From Heterodera schachtii (lineage: Eukaryota > Nematoda > Chromadorea > Rhabditida > Heteroderidae), in assembly GCA_023374025.1 (NCBI GenBank), contig SIJG01000042.1, positions 310,001 through 374,000 on the forward strand: a DNA stretch of 64,000 nt. Direction: 5' to 3'. Shown piece after piece: positions 21,929 through 32,200 of the stretch (position 1 is the stretch's first letter; every line of letters begins with the position of its first letter). Under the pieces are notes generated by a model that searched no databases, was not told the DNA's origin, and saw nothing but the letters and a program-made list of their open reading frames with translations. Made by a program: the position numbers and the translations under genes.

Positions 21929-24682
21929 TTTATTCAAGTAATAAAAGTCCAAAAGAAGGGACAAAGGCCGCTTATACTTTCGGAAGAAAAGATAGTCCGG
22001 GAAACATGATGATGTCAGATCTCCAACTTGAAATTAATCTTGTAAAATGTTTTTTACTTTTTTTTTGAAGGTGGGCAATGAATTTGATATTGAAATATCT
22101 GAATTTTTGCAAATTTCTTGTAGATGTTTTGTGGTTCTGTTAGTAAAGGAGTGTTCTGTTTTGGTAATTTTCCGTTTGGTTAACAAAATAGGAAAAGGTG
22201 ACCTTTTCCTATTTGAAAAATTATAAAGGTTTTTTGGGTTAAGGTGGGTACTATTTTTGATAATTTTAAAGGCTGTTATGATATCAAGATATTTTCTCCT
22301 GGTTTCAAGCTTTGAAAGTTTAAGAAATTTTAGCCTTTCGCTGTATGAGATATAGGGGAGACAGCATTTTCTGAAAACATTTTTTGTAAAGTTTTTCTGA
22401 AATTTTTCCAGGCGGTTTATTTCTTTTTTGGTTCGAGGATTCCAAATTTCGGTTGCGTATTCTAAAAGGGGTCGAATATAACTTTTATAAACTGTAATCC
22501 AAGTCTTGGTTGACTTGGTTTTAATTTTTTTAAAAAGAATTCTGCTTTTGAGATAAGCTTTTTGGAGAATTATTGAAACATGTCCGTTGAATTTGAGTTT
22601 ATTGTCGATTAAAATGCCTAGATCTCGAATAGTTTTTGATTCAGGGAAAGTTGAATTTTTAATTGTGTACGGTATTTTTTTGTTGTTTTTACCTAAATAT
22701 AAGACGGAAGATTTTTTTACTGAAAAATTTAAGCCCCATGTTTCAGCCCAATTAAAGACTGAAATTAGCGCTGTTTCTAAAACTTTTCGTTGGGATTCAT
22801 TTGAATAGCAATGGTAAATTTTTGTATCATCTGCAAAAAGTTTGATTGAGATTTCTTTTGGAATTTTTTCAGGCAAATCATTAATGAAAATTAAAAATAA
22901 AATAGGTCCTAGAACTGATCCTTGTGGGACTCCTGATTTGACTGGAAATTCGTTTGAAAATTTTTGGTTTATTCTTACTTTAAAGGTTCTTCCAAGAAGA
23001 AAATCCCGAAACCAATTTAATAAATTGCCCGTTATTCCGGTTTTTTTGAGTTTGTATATTAAAAGATCGTGCGGGACTTGATCGAAAGCTTTTTGAAGAT
23101 CTAAATAAATTATATCAATTTTTTGGTCTCTAAGTATTGCATTGTACCAGTCTTCCAGAGAGGAGATTAATTGGAGGGTTGTTGATCTATTTTTTAGGAA
23201 TCCGAACTGGTGTTCAGAGATAAGATCGTTTTTAAGTAAGAATTCAGTGAGTTTTTTTGCTATTAAGCGTTCAAAAATTCGGCAACAGGAACAAGTAATA
23301 GATATAGGACGGTAATTGTTTACTAAATTTTTGTCTCCATTTTTGAAGAGTGGCAAAACTAATGAAGTTTTCCAGATTTTTGGAAGGTTACCCGAACATA
23401 GAGATAAGTTAAACAGATCTGTCAGGTGCCTAGCTAAGATTAAGTGAAAAGTTTTAAGAAATTTGAAACTAATATTATCTGGTGAAGTGTTATTTTTATT
23501 TGGAAGGTACATTAAAATTTCAAGAACGTCTAGGACATTGAATTGTAAAGTTGAAAGTGTCGGAAAATTTGGATTATTTGAAAAAGTTGTGGGCGGTTGA
23601 GGATAATTATTGGAATTTTGGAAAGTCGATGCAAAATGTGTGGCAAAAATTTCTGCTTTTTCCCTGTCGTCTATGATAGTTTTGTTATCATAAAGAATTA
23701 GAGGGGTTTCCCATCTTTGAAAATCTTTTTCGATATATTTGAAAATATTTTTGGAATTTTTGTCAAGAAATTTTTTTTCTTCACGCTCTTGAAATTTTCT
23801 AATCTGAATTTTTATATGTAAGCTAATTGAATTATATAAAGGTTTGTATTTATTCGGGTTTTCTTTAAACTTTTTCCAGATTTTTGCTTTTTCCTTTATA
23901 GAAGCTTGGAGTGAAATAGGATAATTGACATTTTTTGGTTCTTTTTTGAAGGTTATTTTTGGTGAAAATAAATCCATTGCATCAATGGATTCTTTAGTGA
24001 ACCTGTTATATTTATGCTCTAAGTCAAATTCTGATTGCAATGAGTCATTTAGATGGAAGCTTAAGAAGGAATTTATTTGATGAATGCTTTTTGGCTCAAA
24101 TTTTCTATAGCTTATTTCTGGGGGGTTGGTTTTCTGTAGGGAAATAGATAGATTTATGAAGAGAGATTCATGGTCTGAATTTATTAGACTGTCTTTAATT
24201 TCAACATCTGTTACCAGCCTGGCATCATTTGTCAAGCAAAGATCCAAAATTTCATTTCCTCGGGTGGGCCTGGTACAATGCATACTTAGAGAATTTTTTG
24301 CGAAAAAATTTACAAAATGTTGTCCAATTTTTGAAAGTGGGGTTGGTTTGCCATTATCCCATTTTATACATTTGCTATTCAAATTGAAATCCCCTAAAAT
24401 TAAAGTCGGTCCATTGATTTTTTGATCCAAATAAGAAAAAAAGTTTTTTGTGTTCGATAGATTAATTGTTGGGGGCCTGTAGGCCCCAATTATTGAAAAG
24501 TTTTTCAAATTTTTAAAGCGTAATACAACAATTTCACAACCAAATTTGGAATCCGTTGTTGAGGAGTAAATGGGATATTTTTTTTCGATTATAATTGAGA
24601 CACCCCCTCCTTTTTTTTCGGCCCTAAGGGCAGAAAAAATATGATAGTTTTCGGGTAAAATTGAGTTAAAAATTTTTACATT
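21929..24682 (-). mobile_element. 5'-truncated non-LTR retrotransposon (LINE)
   Basis: A minus-strand LINE of about 2.75 kb. Its 3' end, at 21929-22033, finishes in TTGAATAAATAAA next to an A/T run of the target. Its 5' end at 24683 interrupts the endonuclease domain. It is flanked by identical 620-bp direct repeats. The long uninterrupted frame and identical flanks point to a recent insertion. Confidence 0.9.
22034..24682 (-). CDS. LINE ORF2 fragment: AP-endonuclease and reverse transcriptase
   Basis: A single open frame runs from the left boundary of repeat copy B to a stop at 22034, about 880 residues, with a first internal Met at 24508. The endonuclease shows FSIIGAYRPP, ILGDFNLNSKCIKWDNGKP and LINSDHESLF. 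The reverse transcriptase shows NNYRPISITCSCCRIFERLI, DIIYLDLQKAFDQVPHDLL, SGVPQGSVLGPILFLIFIND and the catalytic LFADDTKIY. A C-terminal region typical of Jockey/CR1-type elements follows (YIRPLLEYATEIWNP). The N-terminal part of the endonuclease is missing, so this copy is probably dead on arrival, yet no stop or frameshift has accumulated in 2.6 kb. The clade is not certain; there is no RNase H that I can see. Confidence 0.93.
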   Translation of the reverse strand, partial: NVKIFNSILPENYHIFSALRAEKKGGGVSIIIEKKYPIYSSTTDSKFGCEIVVLRFKNLKNFSIIGAYRPPTINLSNTKNFFSYLDQKINGPTLILGDFNLNSKCIKWDNGKPTPLSKIGQHFVNFFAKNSLSMHCTRPTRGNEILDLCLTNDARLVTDVEIKDSLINSDHESLFINLSISLQKTNPPEISYRKFEPKSIHQINSFLSFHLNDSLQSEFDLEHKYNRFTKESIDAMDLFSPKITFKKEPKNVNYPISLQASIKEKAKIWKKFKENPNKYKPLYNSISLHIKIQIRKFQEREEKKFLDKNSKNIFKYIEKDFQRWETPLILYDNKTIIDDREKAEIFATHFASTFQNSNNYPQPPTTFSNNPNFPTLSTLQFNVLDVLEILMYLPNKNNTSPDNISFKFLKTFHLILARHLTDLFNLSLCSGNLPKIWKTSLVLPLFKNGDKNLVNNYRPISITCSCCRIFERLIAKKLTEFLLKNDLISEHQFGFLKNRSTTLQLISSLEDWYNAILRDQKIDIIYLDLQKAFDQVPHDLLIYKLKKTGITGNLLNWFRDFLLGRTFKVRINQKFSNEFPVKSGVPQGSVLGPILFLIFINDLPEKIPKEISIKLFADDTKIYHCYSNESQRKVLETALISVFNWAETWGLNFSVKKSSVLYLGKNNKKIPYTIKNSTFPESKTIRDLGILIDNKLKFNGHVSIILQKAYLKSRILFKKIKTKSTKTWITVYKSYIRPLLEYATEIWNPRTKKEINRLEKFQKNFTKNVFRKCCLPYISYSERLKFLKLSKLETRRKYLDIITAFKIIKNSTHLNPKNLYNFSNRKRSPFPILLTKRKITKTEHSFTNRTTKHLQEICKNSDISISNSLPTFKKKVKNILQD

Positions 24683-25302
24683 TAAATCGATGAATTTGCC
24701 AGTTTTTAGTAAGTATACAGCAGAACAACATTAATTCCCACTAGAGACCGGAAATTAAATTTTTTTTTCCCCGGCTGTGTTATGTCTCGGTTGTGTTTCG
24801 GCGCCTGTGTTTGTCCTGTTCCGCGCTGAGGGATTGGCATTCAAAAATTTTTGCAGGGCGGGATTTTGGGAAAAAGTGAAGAATACTGATTTAGTTGATT
24901 TCGATACAAATGATATGTCATTCGACTCCTCTCGGTCTATAATGAATGAATCCGAAGGAATTTTTCGGGGGTCACCATTTCCTGATGAGTTACAGACCCG
25001 GGACTCAAAGTGACCAAATCCAGCGGTACTCAACTATCTATCCGTGGTTAAAACAAAATTAATCACCTAGTTAACAGTTTATTTTGTTTTTATGCGAAGC
25101 CTAAGCAGACGGTCAGGGTCGTTTTCGTACGGCCGTTTTCGTACGAGTTGTGTACAAGCGTCAGACCGATATAAAAAGCTTGAAAACTAATATAACTAAA
25201 ATTTTATAATTTTAACTCCATACTCGTAAATTTTAATCGAAAATTCATATATTTAACAAAAAAAATCTTCTACAGTTTATAGCCCACAAAAATTTTTTTT
25301 TA
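24683..25302. repeat. 620-bp direct repeat, right copy (B)
   Basis: This copy appears identical to 21309-21928. It starts at the LINE 5' junction and continues without a break into the rest of the MITE (to 25699), so it keeps the original right-hand context. It is best read as half of a very long target-site duplication. Confidence 0.9.
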
Positions 25303-26001
25303 CTTTGCAAGTTGAAAACATACCAAGATTTTCAGGGTCGCTGACCCCGAATTCGGCATCAATTCCGAATAATTTAGGACTCCGTACCAGGGATGGCACG
25401 GAATCCCGACTTCCGAAAATTTTTAGGGCCAGGGATGCATCCCTGCTCCGTACTCGAATTCGAATAAAAAACGGAAATTCACTCACATATTATTCGTGCA
25501 TTAGGCCTTTTTTGTTGCATAAATGTGTGAATTTTGAAAATTGATCTTTCGAGTTTTCGTTCGAATCCGGGTTAGGGGTTCGAACTGCGTCGAAATGGGT
25601 GTAAGAATCTGATTCTCCGACCTTTAAAATCCTCTAAAACAAGTTTTTTTTTGAATATCCTCTCGTACGAAAACGGCCGTACGAAAACGGCCTGGCCCGC
25701 TAAGCAGAGGCCTAAGCCTATGGCTGGTTCGCATGCTCCTATTTGCATATTCAAAACTGGTGTTTTTTAGCTTGCCTAAATTACTTTTTTATCAAAATCA
25801 TTTTCGGTCGTCTTTGAAGATCCATAACTTCTTTCGATTTCGTTTTTGCCCAAAAATTCTTTCGGATTCGCGTTTTACATACAGAAAGGAATCGATTGGT
25901 ATCTATTTTTTCGCAATTCCATGCGTTTAAAATAATGGACGTTTCAGTCCCAAAGGTATTTGGCCACTTCAGTCCCGGGTCTGTAACTCATCAGGAAATG
26001 G
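24975..26001. repeat. outer inverted repeat (about 45-bp arms) around the MITE
   Basis: The arms 24975-25019 (CCATTTCCTGATGAGTTACA...) and 25958-26001 are reverse complements with a few mismatches and share AGACCCGGGACT / AGTCCCGGGTCT. They enclose the Mutator-like MITE and may be the remains of a larger, older foldback element. Confidence 0.7.
25101..25708. mobile_element. Mutator-like MITE, 9-bp TSD (CTAAGCAGA)
   Basis: The element spans 25110-25699 (590 bp). Its roughly 38-bp terminal inverted repeats include a perfect 28-bp stretch (CGTTTTCGTACGGCCGTTTT...) at 25120-25146 and 25662-25689. The direct repeat CTAAGCAGA flanks it at 25101-25109 and 25700-25708. A 9-bp duplication is typical of Mutator-like elements. 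There is no transposase inside. The LINE target-site duplication boundary (25302) falls within it, so this element was present before the LINE arrived. The interior contains the recurrent palindromic core (GGGTCGCTGACCCCGAATTC). Confidence 0.85.
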
Positions 26002-26286
26002 AATTGAATTTTTTGTATATTTATTCGAAAAATATATGTTTTTTGGGCGAAGGACAGCATTTATTTAATTTATTGACGAATTTAACGAGTTATAATATTA
26101 TTAGTTATCTTAATGCGCTGGAATTAAGTATTATATCACAATTAGAACTGATGAGGGGAGAAATGAGCACATTGAAAAAAAGTAAAGTGAAAAGGCAGAG
26201 ATGGACAATAGTGAAAACGGAGCAAAAGTTAAGTAGTTTTAGTGGGTAGAGGTGGTGGTGTCGCTTCCTGACTCTGATAATTCGAG

Positions 26287-29200
26287 TTATGCCTTCCGCC
26301 GCACTTCGATGATGAATTCCCCGGATAAATCTTTGAGCCGTTTGACGACATTCGCCGGACTTTCTCCCAAAGCGATTTGCTCTCCCTGCACCCGCCAAAT
26401 TCTGTCCCCCACTCGCAAAGTGCCGTCTCGCGCTGCGATTGAGTCCGGTGCAATATTCCTTATGAAAACACCGTCGGAGCCCATCCGTTTGGCCAAACTG
26501 AGTCCTTAAAAAAATTTAAACGGGAGAAACGAGTCAAATACTTACCGATTGCGCCACTCTGCGTCTTGTCAAGTGTCACTGTCAAAGTTTGCTCCTCCGC
26601 TTGGTCGCCTCCGTCCGGAAGGGTCCGTTCGATGGTCAATTCCAATTCAGTCTTTTCGGGTCCACCACAAATCATCTCAGTAACGACTTGCTCCCAAGCG
26701 TAACCTATCACTGACATGCCGTCAACCTGTGAAACCATTAAATAATTGCTTAAATTCTATTCAAAGACTCACCGCGACAATTCGATCGCCAACACGCAAA
26801 GCGACTGAATGACAATGGAGCATTTTCTCGGCAGAAACTTCGCTCACAAAAAGACCATTTCCAGGCAATGGACGGATTTTAAAAGGAAGAGAATCGACGG
26901 AAGTCACTCGACCAATTCGAAGAGTAAATTTCCTTTGCTTCCGCTCAGACGGTGACGACGCACGAGGCGAAGACGACGACGAATGGGCAGGGGAAATGGC
27001 CCCGTCGACGTCGGACAGACAATTGGCCCAGTCGAGGTTGACACTGCTGCTGTTGTTGTTGCTGACAAGGGACAAACATAGGTAAGTGATTGATGACAAA
27101 AATACGTTAATCTAATGCAATTCCCTCATATTTTAATGACCATTTTTATGAATTCGGATCCATTCGACAGATTTATTTTGATTTTTCTTCAAAGTATAAT
27201 TCCACCGAGCATCTTTTTAATCAGTTAATTTTTTATTTAAAAAATAAATATAATGATTTGTCTATTTTTTGAATTATTGAAAATTATTGGGGTGTTCCGT
27301 TCTGAGAAGACAAAACATTTGAGGGCAAATCAAAACTCACCCCCATTTGGAACGACTGTCCTCTTTTGTCGATAGCTTTGCACTGCTCCACGAAACCGCA
27401 TCAGTTGCATTTTCCACCCGAGCGAAGCGTTCGACGGCAGAAGCGAAGGGCGACCGACCGTCGGAAGAGTCTTCTGGCCTATTGCGACTATCAATTGCTG
27501 AAAGTATCAATCAATGTTTGGGTTTGAGAGAGGGATAACAAACAGAAACAGTCGCCGAAATTGGGCCGAAGTCGATGCTCAACGTTTAAGCGCACATTAG
27601 CCGACGATTTGGAGAGAACATTTGATTCTTCGGCATTTTCCTCCTCTTCGTCGCCCAAAAATGAGTACATGGACAATGCGGATGGCAATTGTGGTTTGTA
27701 TTCGCCTCGTTGAGTCGAGTCAATTATTCTTTTTGCGTTTCCGCTTTTGTCATCGCCGCTGTCGGAGTCGGAGTCAAAGGAACTGAAATTAAATATCAAA
27801 ATGGAAAGTTTTGAACTTTAACTCGAGGAATCCACCAGCACTTGTCTTGTGCCTTCTGTAACGCTGTGGTCTTTCGTGCGATTTCTCTTCCGTTGCGGCA
27901 GCGCCCAATGCCAAAATGTCGTCGGTTTTCAATGCGGGCAAATACGAAGCGCCAAAATCCGAAACGGCACGTTGGCGTTTTTGTGGGGACGAAATGGAAT
28001 TTGTTGTGCCGCCGCTTGCCCAACTGAATCTAACAGTAAAAGTGAACAATTAACAAAACACTCTTTCCCCTACTCACTTGCTTTCATTAGTCACCGTCGA
28101 CTCGTTTTTCCGCAAATTGTCCTCTCTTCTCTCTTTTACCGATGCATTGGCAAAATGTCGTCTCACTGACCCAACCGACGACCGTCGTTCATTATGTTCA
28201 TTGTCTTTGTTCGTCGGATTGTCCATTTTGGCAATGGCTGCAAAATCGGACAAAAATTTCATATAAATCACCGATCATAATCAAAACTGAAGGATTGGAC
28301 GTACTCGGAGGAGAAGGGGAGGCCCGAGCGAGCACCTCAGAGACGGAAGGGAAGCGCAAAAGTTGAAGACGCACTTCCCTGGCGGAATGGGAGACGAGTT
28401 GGACAGCGTCGTGTCGGCTTTTGTTGAAGAGAGAAACGCCTGAAAAGCACAAAGCCATCAGCGGACCAAAGGACACACAATATTAGCATCAATTAATCAT
28501 TCTCTCGTTGTTATTTCACCATTTACACTCAGAAGACAGTCTCCGACCAGCAAACCCTTCCGTTTTCCGTCGCCCTCGGGGCTAAGCGACTTCACAAACA
28601 CTGTCTGAAATAGCAAAGTTCGGAGGATGGTGGTGCCAAAGCACACCTTAACTCCATTCATGTCCCCGTCGATCAGAGTCAATCCCAAGCCGTGCATTGG
28701 GTCTTTTTCCAGAAGAACGTCGATGCGTTGTGCCTCAGACCCATAAAAGTACTGAAAACAAATCAATGAAGAATAAAAAGGGTATGCGAATTGCCTCGAT
28801 GTATTCCTTCTCCGTTTCGAACATCAATCGACTTCCGTCTGCCAAACGGTCAAAGTTCGGTGTCCGTTCGAACTCTTTCCATTGGGAAATGACAAAATGA
28901 TTAATTTAGAGAGAGAAAGGCGCACTTTGGCCAATTCCCATCTGCGGATGGGAAGTGTTTCTGGCGTGAAAATGACGCGATTCTTCGGCAGATTCAATTT
29001 GCTGTTCATTTGAAACTTCTAAAAAACCGTTTTCATTGTTTTTTTTTCTTAAAACGAGGTCATTTTAAATTCAAAATCCGCCCAATTCCTCCCCCCCCCC
29101 CCATTAGAAATGGCTTTTTCCGCTTTGGTCTTCCAATTTTCCCCGCTTCGCGCGTCGACCTTCGCTTCGCCTCCTTTGCTCCACGCCGACGTCCTTCTGC

Positions 29201-32200
29201 CACTCCACCAAATTCATTCTGTTCAGCGTCCCCTGCCATTGGCGCATTTTCAGCATGAATCTGTGCTGAGAGGCGGCAAAACGAACCAAATAAGAGGCCC
29301 TTATGAAAATGGCATTGGGACAAACAAAAAGAAGGCATCACTTCGAATGGTGATCCGTGTAGAAAACGTGGTCCACGGCGATGTTCTCTTCGATGGTGCC
29401 CAACAGAAAGCGTTTTCGGTCGAATTGGAGTGTCCGAATCGTATGCCTACCAATTTGAAAATGGACGGTAAATGTCATAATATGTCTTTAAAAAACACCA
29501 GTCGAACGGACCATTCGTGTGTTGAATTTAGCAGGCGTTGTGTGCCGTTTCGCTCCTCGCGACAAATGCCAATGCCGGAAGGAAGCACAGCAACAATCCG
29601 AGTGTCAGACAAAAAAGGCCGGGAAGGCGCGGCATAGCCACGCTTAGGCTTTATCTTGTGCACACGGTAAAAATGGGCACCATAAAGGGGCTAAAGGGAG
29701 AAAAAAGGGAGTGAATGAAAGCAGCGGAATTGGCGGAACTTCGGCTTGGCATCGCGCGATGAACTGTTCTTCCGCCTCCAAATAGCCAAAAGAGGCGGCC
29801 AAACGGCGGTGCCTTTCGGCAATTCTTTGCTGCGTTTGAAGGACTTCGTTTGCTTCGATTCCGTAAAATTTCTACAAGAAAAATCACAAAATAATCTGTT
29901 TGAGCAAATGTTTAACAAATAGCTCATCAGGATTTCGTAAGTTCGAGTTTGTTTTACCGTTGGCATGTAATCCTCCATTCTGAAGTACTCCTCGTCCCCC
30001 TTTGGCATTGAATTCGCTTCGGCACACAATGCCAACGCCGCCATTTCCATCGCGCGCTCTTTGGGCGAAAAGCGCAGCGTTCCGCTGAGAATGTCCTGGC
30101 GCAGTTGGAGGTACAATTGGTGCGCTGTGTTCGCCGTTCTGCAAATTTGTGAATGGAGTCGTGGCACGGCACAACAAATATTTGATTAACTTGACAAATT
30201 CGCGTTTTTTGGGATAGTAACGGAATCGCAACAAAAGTGCGAACTGTTCGACGCCACCACTCGCGGAAGGGTCGAAGTGACGGGAAAGAGTGCCTGGACA
30301 AATGGAAACGAAACGACGCGAGTAAATTAAAATTTGCATTGGCACCGCCGGCTCCGAAGCTTCGCCTCAGCCCGGCCCCGCCCTTCCACCCCGGCGGCGC
30401 CCATTTCTCAAGTCGCTGATGCTCCTCCAGAAAAATGTTCTCCCCAAATTGCCGTTGGAGGGCCAACCCGAAGAACAAATGTTCAGTTATGTTCAAATGC
30501 TGAAACTTTTGGATTAATAACGGATTTATTCGCATCGAACTTCGGCAACGGTGTGAAAGACCGAGCCAATCAAAGTGTCGGTCCGGCAATTCACTTCGAC
30601 ACTGTGCCCATTCAAAAGACGGACGAAAACCACGGCCGAGTCAGAACGGTGCAATGAGACCATTTTCTTCTAAGAAAGAGAGTTAAATGGAGGTGAAGAA
30701 AGAATGCGATGAAAAACCACGGAACTCTTTTCATACTCTGCGCTCTGAGGCGAATGATTGGCCGAACATTTGGACTCAGAAATTCGGGAAGAGTCGGAAG
30801 AAGCGAAAGGGACTAAAAGGGGGAAACTCAGAAGGAGAGGTGTTGAATCCCACAGCACATTTGTGCCCGGAAGTGTCCTTCTCCCGCCGCTTTCCCTCCT
30901 TTTGCTGCAACGCGAAGGTTCGAGTGAATTTTTGCGCTGAAATTGCGCGTTTTGCTCTTTCGTCGTCGTTTCGTCCCTTTGACTGTCCTTTTCATGCGCC
31001 ACTTTTCGTTTCGTCCCTGGCGAAAAGCCACTGACAATTCCATCGGCCGAGTCCAAAAAAGAGTCGTCGAGTCGCCCTTCGGACTGATCCGGCGCAATAT
31101 GCTGACAAAGAGTCACAGTTTGTAATTAGTCAAACGAATGCATCCATTAAATGCTCCCTACTCTAATTTCGACTTCTTTTTTCACCGCTCCCCTCGGCAC
31201 TTTGCCAATTTGTCCGGCTTTGGCATATAAGCGTCCTGTCGGCTTCTGCTGACAATGAGTTTGTGGCTGCGGAGTGTTTTCGACTGTTCCGTGCCGTTCC
31301 GTCTCAATTGGCCGTGCGTTTGGCTCGTGCCGTCCTTGGGAATGGCCATTCTGTCCTGGCATTTCATCCGACGGTGCCTTTTCCTTTGGCCCCTCTTCTT
31401 CGGCATCATCCCTTTGTTCTATTTTTGGGATTGGCGTTGATTCCCTCGGCGTTGATCCGTCTTCGTCCGTTGAACTTTCGTAGGTTTTCGGCTGCCGTGT
31501 CGGTCCTTGCAAATGTTGTTCAAATTCGGTGTCCAAATGAGCGTCCGTTCGAAGTTTTATTGGAATTTCCATGGAGTTTAATTCGTATCTCTAAAACGTT
31601 AACAAAAGTGCTAATTAACCAAACGTTACCACTCATCAAAAGTTCTAAAAATTTAATTGTTAATTTTTTGCTTTTTTTAGTCCATTTAAACTTGGTCTCG
31701 ATGACCTCCATTTTCTATTTATATATGAGCACCCAAACTCAAATTCGAACAAAGCCGAGTATATTTGATATTTTTGTGAAATTTTTCGATTTTCCTAGTT
31801 GGTAGCCCTCCATCCTCCCTCACTCAATTTCACAAAAAATTTCTCTATTTTTTTCAAAAAATCCACTGAAATGGCTTAAAATCACAATTTGTCATTTTTA
31901 GGCAAAAGTTGCACTCAAATTTTTATAAGTTGAACCCATGGATGGACATTTTCATAATTAAAAATGATTTTTTCATGACGAGCCCAGATTCATCAAAATT
32001 ACCCGAAAATTTACAGCCATTAAAAAACGAAAATGCTGATTGTGAGTTGTGTAGAATACAAGCAAAAACAAAAAAAAAAAAGAAGTTCTAACATCTCCTG
32101 TTTCCGCTTGGTTGAAGTAATAAAAAATAATAATTTGGTAACGGATGAATGGCTTAAAGCATCGGATTCCCAATGTCAAATGGTTTTATACTTTCGGTAC

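Noticed and set aside
21309..25302. Reading the 620-bp repeats as long terminal repeats of an LTR retrotransposon
   Set aside because: The enclosed protein has an AP-endonuclease and a non-LTR reverse transcriptase, with no gag, protease, integrase or primer-binding site. Copy A also contains part of an older MITE.
29110..29637. A 175-residue plus-strand open frame
   Set aside because: It runs antisense to FERM exons of the KIND-FERM-PDZ gene, which have conserved motifs and consistent splice phases; the plus-strand frame has no recognisable motif.
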